Source of the DNA: Amycolatopsis sp. NBC_01480
Lineage (GTDB): Bacteria > Actinomycetota > Actinomycetes > Mycobacteriales > Pseudonocardiaceae
Direction: 5' to 3'
Length of the DNA stretch: 64,000 bases
Assembly (NCBI RefSeq): GCF_036227205.1
Contig: NZ_CP109442.1
Span: 1,364,001 to 1,428,000, forward strand
This document shows positions 7,701-16,999 of the stretch, piece by piece. The notes below the pieces were generated by a model. It searched no databases. It was not told the DNA's origin and worked only from the letters and a program-made list of their open reading frames with translations. Numbering within the stretch: position 1 is the first letter of the stretch; each line of letters begins with the position of its first letter. The translations under genes and the position numbers were made by a program.

Positions 7701-8360
7701 GTGGTCACGCGAGCTTTGATCTTCGACTTCGACGGCACGCTGGCCGACACCGAAGCCGCAGTACTCCAGTCCTGGCAGGAGACCTTCCGCAAGCACGGCG
7801 CGGAACTGCCGCTGGACGTCTGGCACACCGTCATCGGCACGCAGAACACGGCGTCGACGATGCTGGCGCTGCTGGGCAAACACGTGCCGGACCCGGAGAC
7901 CCTGCGCCCCGGGATGCGCGCCCGGGTCCTGGAACTGCTGGAAACCGGCGGCCCGCGCGAAGGCGTGCTCGACTACCTCGACGCGGCGGACGCGCGCGGG
8001 CTGCGGCTCGGCGTGGCGTCCAGCTCGTCCGGCACCTGGGTGCACGGCCAGCTCGATCGGCTGGGCCTCGCCGCCCGCTTCACGTCCGTGGAGACTGGCG
8101 ACCGGCACGCGGCCAAGCCCCATCCGGACACTTACCTCGCGGCCCTGGCGACGCTCGACGTCACCGCTGACGAAGCCATCGCGTTCGAAGACTCGCCGCA
8201 CGGTGTCAGCGCCGCGAAAGCCGCCGGGATCACCACCGTCGCGGTGCCGAACCCGATCACGGTGGACCTGGACTTCGGCCACGCCGACCTGATCCTGCCG
8301 TCCTTCGCCGACCGGCCGCTGGACGATCTGCTCGCGGTGCTCGGACGCGGAGCCGGCTAG
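7701..8360 (+). CDS. HAD family hydrolase (beta-phosphoglucomutase/phosphatase-like)
   Basis: 219 residues from GTG 7701, the start closest to motif I. Motifs: ALIFDFDGTLADTEA (I), VASSSSGTW (II), Lys in HAAKPHPDTYLA (III) and AFEDSPHGVSAAKAAG (IV), with an alpha-helical cap between I and II. It is most like the beta-phosphoglucomutase subgroup, which includes sugar-phosphate phosphatases. It converges on the NUDIX gene and shares the four bases CTAG as both stops. Confidence 0.85.
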   Translation: MVTRALIFDFDGTLADTEAAVLQSWQETFRKHGAELPLDVWHTVIGTQNTASTMLALLGKHVPDPETLRPGMRARVLELLETGGPREGVLDYLDAADARGLRLGVASSSSGTWVHGQLDRLGLAARFTSVETGDRHAAKPHPDTYLAALATLDVTADEAIAFEDSPHGVSAAKAAGITTVAVPNPITVDLDFGHADLILPSFADRPLDDLLAVLGRGAG

Positions 8361-8818
8361 AGCAGCTCGACGAGCCGGTCCAGCAACGGCAGCTGGCCCT
8401 TCAAGAGCTTCTCCCGCGCCGCGGTCAGCCCGAACCACTCGACCCGGTCCATTTCCGGGAACTCCTGCCGGCGCCCGGATCGCGGCGGCCACTCCATCTC
8501 GAACGTCCCGGGCTCCACCGCGGCCGGGTCCAGGTCGCCCTCGACGGCCCAGGCCGTGACGACCTTCCCGCCCGACTGCTTGACCTCGCCGAGCGGCCGG
8601 TACTCACCGTCGGGTGCCGGCAGCCCCAGCTCCTCGGTGAATTCGCGCCGCGCCGCGGTCTCCGGCTCCTCGTCCGGCTCCAGCTCGCCCTTCGGCAGCG
8701 ACCACGAGGCCGCGTCCTTCTTCGCCCAGAACGGGCCGCCCATGTGCCCGAGCAGCACCTCGACCCCGGTGTCGTGACGGCGGAAGAGCAGCAGCCCGGC
8801 ACTGCGTTTGGCAACCAT
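8357..8818 (-). CDS. NUDIX hydrolase
   Basis: 153 residues from ATG 8818. It carries a complete Nudix box with key residues G-E-L-E-P-D-E … R-R-E-F-T-E-E-L-G-L at about positions 43-65. The flanking SAGLLLFRR and MDRVEWFGL are typical of house-cleaning NUDIX enzymes that hydrolyse nucleoside-diphosphate-linked compounds. No class-specific motif for MutT or ADP-ribose pyrophosphatase is evident. Its start region is divergent from the DoxX gene. Confidence 0.88.
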   Translation of the reverse strand: MVAKRSAGLLLFRRHDTGVEVLLGHMGGPFWAKKDAASWSLPKGELEPDEEPETAARREFTEELGLPAPDGEYRPLGEVKQSGGKVVTAWAVEGDLDPAAVEPGTFEMEWPPRSGRRQEFPEMDRVEWFGLTAAREKLLKGQLPLLDRLVELL

Positions 8819-8956
8819 CGGCACAGTCTGCCGGGCCGCGCCGACCGGGATCGAAGACGGTGCGAAAAAAGTTTCCGGGCGGATGTCGATCCGCGGCCGG
8901 GCCGTTCGACGCCTCGGTGAAAGCACGGAGAACGCCCCTACGGAAGGACCCCAGCC

Positions 8957-9460
8957 ATGAGCATCACCACCACCACCGCGACCCGCACCCAGTCCGGCAC
9001 CACCAGCCAGGACACCCGCGAAGACCGGACCACGAGCCACGGCATCCGCGGCAAACTCACCGCCGCCGTCCGGGCCCAGGGCCGCCCCGGGGTGCTGGCC
9101 GCCTTCCGCGTCGTGGTCTCGTTCCTGTTCCTCTGCCACGGCCTTCAGGGTTTCGGGCTGCTCGGCGGGATCGACGGGGCCGGGATGGCCGTGCCGTTCG
9201 GGCAGTGGCCGGGCTGGTGGGCCGGGGTGATCGAGGTCGTCGGCGCGGTGTTCGTGCTGGCCGGGTTCGCCACGCGGCCCGCGGCGGTGCTGCTGTCCGG
9301 CACGATGGCGTACGCCTACTTCACCGTGCACGCGCCGGTCGGCCTGCTGCCGTTGCACAACATGGGCGAGCCCGCCGCGCTGTACTCGTGGATCTTCCTG
9401 CTGATCGCGGTGTTCGGGCCGGGCTCGTTCGCACTGGGGCGCAAGCGCCGCGCTCAGTGA
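8957..9460 (+). CDS. DoxX family membrane protein
   Basis: 167 residues. A Thr/Ser-rich 50-residue leader precedes four hydrophobic helices with the DoxX pattern (FRVVVSFLFLCHGLQGFGLL, WPGWWAGVIEVVGAVFVLAG, ALYSWIFLLIAVFGPGSFAL). DoxX proteins are small inner-membrane proteins linked to redox and sulfur homeostasis in mycobacteria. GGAAGG lies ahead of ATG 8957. A 13-bp direct repeat (CTCAGTGACCGGG) spans its stop and the stop of the convergent cvnD. Confidence 0.82.
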   Translation: MSITTTTATRTQSGTTSQDTREDRTTSHGIRGKLTAAVRAQGRPGVLAAFRVVVSFLFLCHGLQGFGLLGGIDGAGMAVPFGQWPGWWAGVIEVVGAVFVLAGFATRPAAVLLSGTMAYAYFTVHAPVGLLPLHNMGEPAALYSWIFLLIAVFGPGSFALGRKRRAQ

Positions 9461-9466
9461 CCGGGC

Positions 9467-10069
9467 TCAGTGACCGGGGTGGGCCGCAGCGAGGTCGTTG
9501 CGGTCCATCACGTGTTCCATGAGGATCGTCAGCACCTGCTTGGTGGAGTCCCGCTCGCGTGCGTCGCACAGCAGCAGCGGGACTTCCTGGCTGAGGTCGA
9601 GCGCCGCGCGCACCTCCTCGGTGCCGTAGCGGTACGCGCCGTCGAAGCAGTTGACACCAACGACAAACGGCAAACCGCGGCGCTCGAAGAAGTCCACAGC
9701 CGCGAAGCAGGACTCGAGCCGTCGCGTGTCGGCGAGGACCACGGCGCCGAGCGCGCCCTCGGCCAGCTCGTCCCACATGAACCAGAACCGGTCCTGTCCC
9801 GGGGTGCCGAACAGGTACAGGATCAGCTCGGGGTTGATGGTGATCCGGCCGAAGTCGAGCGCGACGGTGGTCGTGGTCTTCTGCTCGACGCCGGCGAGGT
9901 CGTCGACGCCCTCCGAAGCGGTGGTGATCACTTCTTCGGTGCGCAGTGGCGCCACCTCGCTGACCGAGCCGACCATCGTCGTCTTGCCGACCCCGAAGCC
10001 ACCGGCGATCAGGACCTTGACCGCGGTCGCGGTCAGGGTCCGCCGGGGCTCAGAGCTTTCGGATGCCAT
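9467..10069 (-). CDS. Conservon GTPase (CvnD-type Ras-like ATP/GTP-binding protein)
   Basis: 200 residues from ATG 10069, overlapping the DUF742 gene by 20 bases. P-loop LIAGGFGVGKTTMVGSVSEV at residues 20-39; GTPase switch II-like FGTPGQDRFWFMWDELAEGA and the guanine-base motif region VGVNCFDG follow. Last gene of the four-gene conservon. Conservons assemble a membrane-associated complex resembling a eukaryotic G-protein-coupled switch; in Streptomyces they affect development and antibiotic production. Confidence 0.92.
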   Translation of the reverse strand: MASESSEPRRTLTATAVKVLIAGGFGVGKTTMVGSVSEVAPLRTEEVITTASEGVDDLAGVEQKTTTTVALDFGRITINPELILYLFGTPGQDRFWFMWDELAEGALGAVVLADTRRLESCFAAVDFFERRGLPFVVGVNCFDGAYRYGTEEVRAALDLSQEVPLLLCDARERDSTKQVLTILMEHVMDRNDLAAAHPGH

Positions 10070-10421
10070 CAAGAACCGCCTGGAGTACGTGGTGACTGGG
10101 GGCTTCACTCACCGGCGCCGCGGTACGGAACAGCACCAGGTTCTGCTCGATCAGGTCGCTCAGCAGCACCTTCACCACCGGCAGCGGCAGGTCGACGCGA
10201 GCGGCCACTTCCGCGACGGAAGTGGGCTTCTGGCACAGCGAAAGGATCCGCGCGTACTCCGGCTCGCCGACACCGGACTCCCGCGCCGTGCGCATGGCAA
10301 CGACCAGGGTGATCAGGTCCAGGGCGAGCGTGCCGGACCGCGTGCGCCCGCCGGTCACCGCGTAGGACCGGACCAGCGGGCCGGCCTCGTCGTCGTACCA
10401 GGACTCGTGCCGTGCGCTCAT
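10050..10421 (-). CDS. Conservon DUF742 protein (CvnC-type)
   Basis: 123 residues. DUF742 signature: LVRSYAVTGGRTRSG near the N-terminus, then LSLCQKPTSVAEVAARVDLP, a winged-helix-like segment, and a C-terminal APSHHVLQAVLDGIRKL. It overlaps cvnB by four bases (ATGA) and cvnD by 20. In known conservons this protein binds the roadblock and GTPase partners. Confidence 0.92.
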   Translation of the reverse strand: MSARHESWYDDEAGPLVRSYAVTGGRTRSGTLALDLITLVVAMRTARESGVGEPEYARILSLCQKPTSVAEVAARVDLPLPVVKVLLSDLIEQNLVLFRTAAPVSEAPSHHVLQAVLDGIRKL

Positions 10422-10834
10422 GGCGAAGTCCGCTGGACCACCCCGGCCCTCGGCGCCGCGGTGAGGACCGCGCCCACCCGCTTGACCATCAGGTTCATCT
10501 CGTACGCGACCAGGCCCATGTCGGCGTCCTCGCTCGCCAGCAGGGCGAGGCAGGCGCCGCGGCCGGCGGCGGTGACGAAGAGGAATGCGTGGTCCATCTC
10601 CACCATGGTCTGGCGGACATTGCCGCCGCCGAAGTGCCGGCCGGTGCCGCGGGCCAGGCTCTGGAACGCCGAGGCCACCGCGGAAAGGTGCTCGGCGTCC
10701 TCTTCGGACAGTGTGCCGGACCGGCCGATCAGCAGCCCGTCCGAGGACAGGACCACGGCCCGGTCGGCACCGGCGACCCGCTTGACGAGGTCGTCGAGCA
10801 GCCAGTCGAGCTCATTGACGCCGTTGTTGGCCAT
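10418..10834 (-). CDS. Conservon roadblock/LC7 protein (CvnB-type)
   Basis: 138 residues with a roadblock/LC7 fold: LDWLLDDLVKRVAGADRAVV, SSDGLLIG, AFLFVTAAGRGACLALLA. Roadblock proteins regulate small Ras-like GTPases, here CvnD. ATG 10834 overlaps the cvnA stop by one base (TAATG), so translation is coupled. Confidence 0.92.
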   Translation of the reverse strand: MANNGVNELDWLLDDLVKRVAGADRAVVLSSDGLLIGRSGTLSEEDAEHLSAVASAFQSLARGTGRHFGGGNVRQTMVEMDHAFLFVTAAGRGACLALLASEDADMGLVAYEMNLMVKRVGAVLTAAPRAGVVQRTSP

Positions 10835-13260
10835 TACTCGCGATCTCCGTACCTGGTGTCGAAGTAACCGGATCCGGCGTCCGTCGCGCGGGCGCGCCGG
10901 GTGCCCTGCTGGAACGCCGCCAGCCGGTCGCGGACGATCTCCGGCGAGTCCTCACGGGTTTCTTCCCGCTCCGGTTCGGGCCGGTCCGCCCGCAGCTGCG
11001 GGACGAGGTTCTGCTGACGACGGCGCTGCGGCAGCGGCGGCCGGCCGGGCGCCTCGGGCCGGCGCGGCTGCTGCGGCCGGCCGTTTTCCGGCGTGGGCTC
11101 GCGGGCCGGCCACGCGGGCTGCGGCGGACGCGGCGGCCGGGCGGGCGGCTGCTGTTCCGGCTGCGGGACGGCGGCGACCGGAACCGGCGGGACCGCGACC
11201 GGGGCGGGCGGAACTGCGACTGGGCCGGGCGGCATGGCGCGGTGCCGCGAGCGTCGTCCGATCCGCGTGACGTCCGCGACGGCCGGCTGGTCCGGGATCG
11301 GCGTGTCGGCGGGCTCCCCGGGCTCGGGGTCCGGCGTCACCTCGCTGATCGGGGCGAGCAGGTCGGTCCGCACCAGCACGATCGCCCGGGTGCCGCCGTA
11401 CGCGGATTCGCGCAGGTGCACGGAAATCCCGTGCCGCGAAGCCAGCCGAGCGACCACGAACAGGCCGAGGCGGGGCTCGTCGGACAGCGCCATGATGCCG
11501 AAGTCGGGCGGGTCCGCCAGCATCTCGTTGAGCTCTTCGGTCTGCTCGCGCTCCAGGCCGAGGCCCTGGTCCTCGACCTCGATGACCACGCCCTTGCCGA
11601 CCACGTTGCCGCGCAGCTCCACCCGCGACTCGGGCGGGGAGAACGAAGTCGCGTTGTCGATCAGCTCCGCGAGCAGGTGCACGAGGTCGCCGACGACCGG
11701 GCCGCGCACGGCGATCGACGGCAGCGTGGCCGTCTTCACCCGCGCGAAGTCCTCGGTCTCGGCCGCGGCGCCGCGGACCAGCTCGGCGAGCCCGACCGGC
11801 TGCCGCCACTGCCGTCCCGGCTGGCCGCCGCCGAGGATGATCAGGTTCTCGGCGTTGCGGCGGGCGCGGGTGGACAGGTGGTCGAGCTGGAACAGCGTGT
11901 CCAGCTGGTCCGGGTCCTCCTGCTTGCGCTCGGCCTGGTCGAGCACCTTCAGCTGCCGGTGCACGATCACCTGGCTGCGGTGGGCGATGTTGAGGAACAC
12001 CGCCTTGGTGCCCTCCCGGGTCTTGGCCTCTTCGACGGCGGCCGCGATGGCCGCCGACTGCGCCTTGTTGAAGGCCTCGGCGACCTGGCCGATCTCGTCG
12101 GTGCCGTGGTCGAGGAAGTGACCGCCGGCTTCGAGGTCCACGGGCTGTCCGGCGCGGACCTGCTCCACCAGTTCGGGCAGCCGCACTTCGGCCGCGTCGA
12201 GGGTGTCCTCCCGCAGCCGCGCGAGCCGCGCGATGAAGCGCCGGGACAACCGCAGGGCGACGAGCACGACTGCGATCGCGATCAGCATCGCGACGACACC
12301 CGCGATGATCGAGTTCACCAGGGTGCGGTCGGCGTCGCTGATGGCCGCGTTGGTCGCATTCGCGCTCTGCGTGACGAAAAGCGTCATCATCGTGGTCGCC
12401 ACCTGGTGGGCGGCGGTGCGCCACTGCTCCTGCGGAACGGGCAGCTGGTTCGCCCCGCCGGCCAGGAACGCCGCCTCGACCTGGTTCACGGTCTTCCAGT
12501 CCGGGCTCGCGACGAGCTTGTCGTAACTCGCGCGCACCTCGGGGATCATCTGCGGCACGGACTGTTCGAGCTGGGCGTGGTACGCGCCGACCTCGCCGAC
12601 GTACGCCCGCAGCTCGTCACCGCGGAGGCCGCCGGCCGCGAGCCCCGCAGTGGAGAGCGCGTCGCTGCGCTGCATCTCCTCGGCGGCGTTGAAGATCGGG
12701 ATGGCCGAAAGCCGCGCGAAAGCGTTCTCCGCGCCGCGGGCGGCCTGGGCCAGACCGGCGACGCCCTGGGTGAACTGGTCGATGATCTGGTTGTAGAAGG
12801 TGAACGCCTGCAGCAGCGGGAGCTGGCCGGCGTCGACCTGCTGGCGGAGTTCGTGGATCTTCCCGTACAGCGAGGCGAACGTGGCGATGTTCTGCTTCAC
12901 GCTCGCCGGCACCGTGCTGTCGTCGGCGAAGCTGCCCTGCAGCAACGCGCTGATCTGGCCGGCCGCGGCGTCGGTCTTCGGCCGTGTCGCCAGCAGCGTC
13001 GGGCGCGCCGAGCCCTGCCCGGCGAGCACGCTCATCGTCAGCTGGCGCTCCTGCTCCGCCGCGACGATGAACGAGATGCCCGGGTTCTCCGACGCGCGGA
13101 TCTTGTTCGCGTAGTCACGCGCCTTCACCGCGTCGGTGATGAGGTAGCCCGCCAGCGCGATCCCGACGAGCAGTAGAGCGACGCTCGGAATCAGCGCGAT
13201 CGAGAGCACGCGTGATCGAATCGACGACCCTCGGTTGCGTCGAACAGAATTCTGCTTCAC
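10834..13260 (-). CDS. Conservon sensor histidine kinase (CvnA-type, nitrate/nitrite-sensing domain)
   Basis: 808 residues. TM1 at about 20-42, a large extracytoplasmic NIT-type sensing domain (about 60-300), TM2 about 310-335, a HAMP-like linker and a GHKL ATPase domain with N-box LLAELIDNATSFSPPES and G-box VIEVEDQGLGLE. The last 170 residues are Pro/Arg-rich. As in other CvnA proteins, no classical HisKA phospho-acceptor block is seen and no response regulator follows. First gene of the conservon operon; its promoter lies in 13261-13724. Confidence 0.92.
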   Translation of the reverse strand: MKQNSVRRNRGSSIRSRVLSIALIPSVALLLVGIALAGYLITDAVKARDYANKIRASENPGISFIVAAEQERQLTMSVLAGQGSARPTLLATRPKTDAAAGQISALLQGSFADDSTVPASVKQNIATFASLYGKIHELRQQVDAGQLPLLQAFTFYNQIIDQFTQGVAGLAQAARGAENAFARLSAIPIFNAAEEMQRSDALSTAGLAAGGLRGDELRAYVGEVGAYHAQLEQSVPQMIPEVRASYDKLVASPDWKTVNQVEAAFLAGGANQLPVPQEQWRTAAHQVATTMMTLFVTQSANATNAAISDADRTLVNSIIAGVVAMLIAIAVVLVALRLSRRFIARLARLREDTLDAAEVRLPELVEQVRAGQPVDLEAGGHFLDHGTDEIGQVAEAFNKAQSAAIAAAVEEAKTREGTKAVFLNIAHRSQVIVHRQLKVLDQAERKQEDPDQLDTLFQLDHLSTRARRNAENLIILGGGQPGRQWRQPVGLAELVRGAAAETEDFARVKTATLPSIAVRGPVVGDLVHLLAELIDNATSFSPPESRVELRGNVVGKGVVIEVEDQGLGLEREQTEELNEMLADPPDFGIMALSDEPRLGLFVVARLASRHGISVHLRESAYGGTRAIVLVRTDLLAPISEVTPDPEPGEPADTPIPDQPAVADVTRIGRRSRHRAMPPGPVAVPPAPVAVPPVPVAAVPQPEQQPPARPPRPPQPAWPAREPTPENGRPQQPRRPEAPGRPPLPQRRRQQNLVPQLRADRPEPEREETREDSPEIVRDRLAAFQQGTRRARATDAGSGYFDTRYGDRE

Positions 13261-13724
13261 CGTGGCCCGTATTCCTTCCGGCAGTAGCTGCGGTTCGGGT
13301 CACCCCGGGGCTTTCTCACCCGGTTCCGACCAGCCGGATCAACCACCGTGGTCCGCATCGCCCGCGACGACGGTATGAGTAGCCGAGAGGCACGTCAAGT
13401 CCGGATGCGTTTCGTGAGCAGCATCGCGTGATTGACTCACAACCCCGTGCCAGGCTTCGGAAATCGACCACGGCAGAACTGACGCCAAACGGACGGGCGC
13501 GGTGTCCCGGCGACGATGGCGGGGTGACCTGCGGCGCAGTGCCGAGCGTCAGAAGTGTACGTACACCGGCCCTGAAACGGTTCGGTGAGATCCGTCACGG
13601 ACTTCCCGGACGTTCGGTGATGATCGGCTTACCGGCGACCTCGGCAGCCCATGCCGAGAGAAAAGGGTGAAATTGCCGACACTCGCCACGGAATCGCCGC
13701 TTTGCGCGGTCGGATTACCACTTT
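13261..13724. other. Gene-free region upstream of the conservon, with a perfect 12-bp palindrome
   Basis: No convincing gene; the short open frames here lack ribosome sites and third-position bias. It must hold the cvnA promoter. A perfect palindrome GTGTACGTACAC lies at 13555-13566, about 300 bp upstream of cvnA and 160 bp downstream of the small membrane protein gene, and could be an operator. No other structure stands out. Confidence 0.5.
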
Positions 13725-14042
13725 TCAGTGCCGAACGCCGTTCGGATGCCGGTGGTTCCGGTCGCTCTGATGAGGCAGTGACAGCCGCGGGTAGCCGGTC
13801 CCGGCCGGGCCCGGCTCGCTGTGGCCGGGATCGGCCCCGCGCTTGAAAAGGTCGCGCAGCATCTCCCGGCACGCCCAGGCGAGCACCGCGACCGAGCAGA
13901 CGAGCACGGCGACGAGCACCGCCTCCACCGGGTAGCGCACGAGGATCCGGCCGAATTCGGCGAGCAGGAGTCCGAGCGCCACGCCGGCCAGAAGCGTTAC
14001 GAGATAGGAGATCGGCACCTCACGACCACGCGCCTCAGTCAT
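13725..14042 (-). CDS. Small membrane protein of unknown function
   Basis: 105 residues from ATG 14042, with strong ribosome site GGAGGGGG. Two hydrophobic helices (SYLVTLLAGVALGLLLAEF and VEAVLVAVLVCSVAVLAWAC) with a short charged turn, then a Gly/Pro/His-rich cytoplasmic tail. I recognise no family. It is transcribed towards the conservon, 465 bp away. Confidence 0.6.
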   Translation of the reverse strand: MTEARGREVPISYLVTLLAGVALGLLLAEFGRILVRYPVEAVLVAVLVCSVAVLAWACREMLRDLFKRGADPGHSEPGPAGTGYPRLSLPHQSDRNHRHPNGVRH

Positions 14043-14281
14043 CTGGCATCCCCCTCCAGCCGGTTTTCCCGCAGCACGATTTCCATTTCCCCGCGGGCCG
14101 GTGATCCTGCCCCGGCAAGGCCACGACCAGCGGGAACCAGGTGGCGATCATAACCGGCGAGACCGGGAAAAGACCCCAGCAGCTCACCCGAAGGGGCGAT
14201 GCGTGGATCAATTCCGCAGCCTGGTCCGGCCATTATCGCGAATTACGTTCACCACGATTTCCGCCTCGGCGTGGGCGGGCG

Positions 14282-14938
14282 TCACGCCGAAAACTCCTCC
14301 GCGAGGGTGTTCCAGAACATCAGCTCGTAGCCCTGGAACAGCCGGGCGTACGTCCGGGCGCGGCCCGCGTCGAGCCGGCCGGCGTCGAGGCCTGCCTGGA
14401 TCGCCGCGAGGGCCTGGTCCTCGAGCCCCGGCGCGTCGGCGGCGAAGAAGTCGAAGAACGCGCAGGCGTCGTCGTCGAAGCCGTAGTGCTCGCGCATGCC
14501 CGCGGCGATGGCGCCGCAATACCGGCCCCACGCGGCGAAGTTCGCGAAAATGGCGACGGCGACTTCGGCCGATTCGCCGTTCAGCGCCAGCCACGCGAAG
14601 TACGCCGGGTACGCCTGGCAGCCCACGCGCGGCAACTCGGTGCCGGGGTCCGGGCCCGCAGCCGACGCGAGGGCGTCGAGCTTGCCCAGCGCGAGTTGCT
14701 CCCCCGGCGCGAGCCCGCCGAAGAACTCCCGCGCCCGCAGCTCGTCCGCGCGCGCCGCCAGTTCGTGAAAACTGCGCCAGTCACTGCGCACGATCCACTT
14801 CTCCTCGGCGGCGATCGCGGCGAACACCGCCCGGTCCGCGCGGCCGGCGGACACCAGCGGCACGAGCCGGTTGCCGTCGTCGCGAGGCGCCAGCTCCGCT
14901 TGGATGGTGTCGAGCAGCTCGCGGGCCAGGCTGGTCAT
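14282..14938 (-). CDS. TenA/heme-oxygenase-fold-like protein
   Basis: 218 residues, all-alpha, from ATG 14938 (MTSLARELLDTIQAELAPRD). The order of helices and the segments AAEEKWIVRSDWRSFHELA, YPAYFAWLALNGESAEVAVA and FDDDACAFFDFFAADAPGLE resemble the TenA/THI-4/PqqC fold. The active-site Cys of thiaminase II, usually in an LPC motif, is not at the expected place; the segment reads FANFAAWGRYCGAI. A thiamin-salvage role is therefore unproven. Single gene, divergent from the acyl-CoA synthetase. Confidence 0.65.
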   Translation of the reverse strand: MTSLARELLDTIQAELAPRDDGNRLVPLVSAGRADRAVFAAIAAEEKWIVRSDWRSFHELAARADELRAREFFGGLAPGEQLALGKLDALASAAGPDPGTELPRVGCQAYPAYFAWLALNGESAEVAVAIFANFAAWGRYCGAIAAGMREHYGFDDDACAFFDFFAADAPGLEDQALAAIQAGLDAGRLDAGRARTYARLFQGYELMFWNTLAEEFSA

Positions 14939-15132
14939 GGGCACTCCTCGAGGTCTGGGCGGCGAGTCTCCAGTCAATCAGGCCGGCCGGATCCACGCGG
15001 TGGGTAAATGACCGTTTCGACCGGTTCACCGCCAGGTCCACGCCGGTGCCGAAGCTGGCCTCGATTCTCTATCCACACCGGCGGGGAGCCCCTACAGTGA
15101 CGTGATCAGCCACCGTTGGAGGAGGGTCAGCG

Positions 15133-16992
15133 TTGACCACGCCCAAGTCCGTCGCCGAGCAGGCCGAAGGCCAGACGATCCCGGGTCTGCTGTTCCGCAA
15201 CGCCACCGAGTACGGCGACCGCCCCGCGGTCACCTCGCTCGACCTCGAAGGCCACCCGACGCTGACCTGGAGCGAGTTCCGCACCGCGATCGCCGAGGTG
15301 TCGCGCGGCCTGGCCGGGCTCGGGCTCGGCGCCCGCGACCGGATGCTGATCATGGCGCCCGGCAGCCCGGACCACCTCATCGCCGACCTCGCCGCCGTGC
15401 ACCTCGGCGCCATCCCGTGCACCGCGTACGCCACCCTCAGCCCGGACCAGATCCGTTACGTGGCAAGGCACAGCGCTGCCCCAGTGGTCGTCCTCGCGGG
15501 CGCCGGAGAGCTGGAGCGCTGGCTGCCGGTACTCGACGACCTGCCGGCCCTGCGCCACGTCGTGGTGCTGGACGCCGGGTCGATCCCGGCCGGCGACCAG
15601 CGGTTCGCCTCGTTCGCCGAAGTGCGCGAAACCGGCCGCGCGGCGATCGCCGCCGACCCGGACGTCTTCGAAAACTCGTGGTCCTCGATCAAGCCGGACG
15701 ACCCGCTGTCGATGATCTACACCTCCGGCACCACCGGCGACCCGAAGGGCGTGGTGCTCTCGCACCGCAACGCCATCCACGAGGGTTACGCGGTGCAGGT
15801 GATGCACGGCTCCCCCATGCACGTCACCAACATCGCCTACCTGCCGCTGGCGCACATCGCCGAGCGCGAGATGTCGGTGTACATGCCGATCATGTGGGCG
15901 GGCCACGTGCACACGCTCGCCGACCCGTCGGCCGTCGTCACGGCGCTCGGCCAGGTGCGCCCGCAGAGTTTCTTCGGCGTGCCGCGGGTCTGGGAGAAGA
16001 TGGTGGCGGGGCTGAAGAACATGCTCGGCGGCGTCCCCGAAGACCGGCGGGCAGCGCTGCTGGCGGCCAACGCCTTGCTGCAGGAGGGATACAAGCTCCG
16101 CAGCGAGGGCCAGGAGGTCCCGGCCGAGCTGGCCGAGCGCATCGCGAAAACCGACGAAGCCGTGCTCGCCCCGGTCCGCGCGCTGCTCGGTCTCGACCAG
16201 ATCCTGGTCCCCGCGAGCGGCGCGGCCGCGCTGCCGCTCGAGGTGCTCTACTTCATCGCCGGGCTGGGCATCGAAATCCTCGAAGTCTGGGGGCTGTCCG
16301 AGACGACCGGCGCGGTGACGGCGAACGGCGCGGGCGCGTTCCGCGCGGGCACCGTCGGGCGGACGCTCGACGGCGTCGAGGTGAAGATCGCCGAAGACGG
16401 CGAACTGCTCGTACGCGGGCCCATCGTGTTCCTCGGCTACCTCCAAGCCGACGGCTCGATCGAGAAGGCGACCGACGACGAGGGCTGGTTCGCCACCGGC
16501 GACATCGGCACCGTCGACGAAGACGGCTACGTGCGGATCACCGACCGCAAGAAGGAACTGATCATCACCTCGAGCGGCAAGAACATCGCGCCGACGCACA
16601 TCGAGGGGCTGCTGAAGGAGCACCCGCTGATCGGCCAGGCGGTCGCGATCGGCGACGACAAGCCGTACGTCACCGCGCTGATCGTGCTCGACGACGAAAT
16701 CGCGCCCGGATGGGCGGCGGCGAACGGCATCGAGGGCGCCGACACCCTGGAAGCGTTGGCCGTCCACGAAAAGGTCCGCGCGGAGATCGAGCGAGCCGTG
16801 GAATCGGCCAACAGCCGGCTGGCGCGCATCGAGCAGATCAAGCGCTACCAGGTGATCACGCGCGTCTGGACGCCCGAGTCCGGCGAACTGACGCCGACGC
16901 TCAAGCTCAAGCGGCGCGTGATCAACGAGCGCTACGGCGACGACATCGCCGGGCTGTACACCGGGAGCCCGGCGCCGGCCGCCGGCGCCTGA
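15133..16992 (+). CDS. Long-chain fatty acid-CoA ligase (FadD15-like)
   Basis: 619 residues from TTG 15133 with GGAGGAGGG upstream. ANL adenylating enzyme: P-loop IYTSGTTGDPKGVVLSHRN (about 195), A5 motif VWGLSETTGAVTANG, A7 TGDIGTVDEDGYV and A8 ITDRKKELIITSSGKNIAP with the adenylation Lys near the C-terminus (TPTLKLKRR). Length and motifs fit the long-chain FadD15-type ligases of actinobacteria. It activates fatty acids to acyl-CoA via acyl-AMP. It is followed by a large hairpin that separates it from the convergent SDR gene. Confidence 0.92.
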   Translation: MTTPKSVAEQAEGQTIPGLLFRNATEYGDRPAVTSLDLEGHPTLTWSEFRTAIAEVSRGLAGLGLGARDRMLIMAPGSPDHLIADLAAVHLGAIPCTAYATLSPDQIRYVARHSAAPVVVLAGAGELERWLPVLDDLPALRHVVVLDAGSIPAGDQRFASFAEVRETGRAAIAADPDVFENSWSSIKPDDPLSMIYTSGTTGDPKGVVLSHRNAIHEGYAVQVMHGSPMHVTNIAYLPLAHIAEREMSVYMPIMWAGHVHTLADPSAVVTALGQVRPQSFFGVPRVWEKMVAGLKNMLGGVPEDRRAALLAANALLQEGYKLRSEGQEVPAELAERIAKTDEAVLAPVRALLGLDQILVPASGAAALPLEVLYFIAGLGIEILEVWGLSETTGAVTANGAGAFRAGTVGRTLDGVEVKIAEDGELLVRGPIVFLGYLQADGSIEKATDDEGWFATGDIGTVDEDGYVRITDRKKELIITSSGKNIAPTHIEGLLKEHPLIGQAVAIGDDKPYVTALIVLDDEIAPGWAAANGIEGADTLEALAVHEKVRAEIERAVESANSRLARIEQIKRYQVITRVWTPESGELTPTLKLKRRVINERYGDDIAGLYTGSPAPAAGA

Positions 16993-16999
16993 ACCAGCT

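Noticed and set aside
5307..8492. A 1061-codon open frame on the minus strand
   Set aside because: Only the last 350 codons are the aldo-keto reductase. The rest is the antisense of the metallophosphoesterase and HAD genes, open because of high GC.
13428..13670. An 80-residue + frame in the conservon upstream gap
   Set aside because: No ribosome site, mixed codon bias and no recognisable fold.
14039..14233. A 64-residue minus-strand frame that overlaps the small membrane protein start by ATGA
   Set aside because: Third-position G/C content is low compared with true genes here, there is no ribosome site at its start, and the peptide shows no domain. The ATGA overlap alone is not enough.
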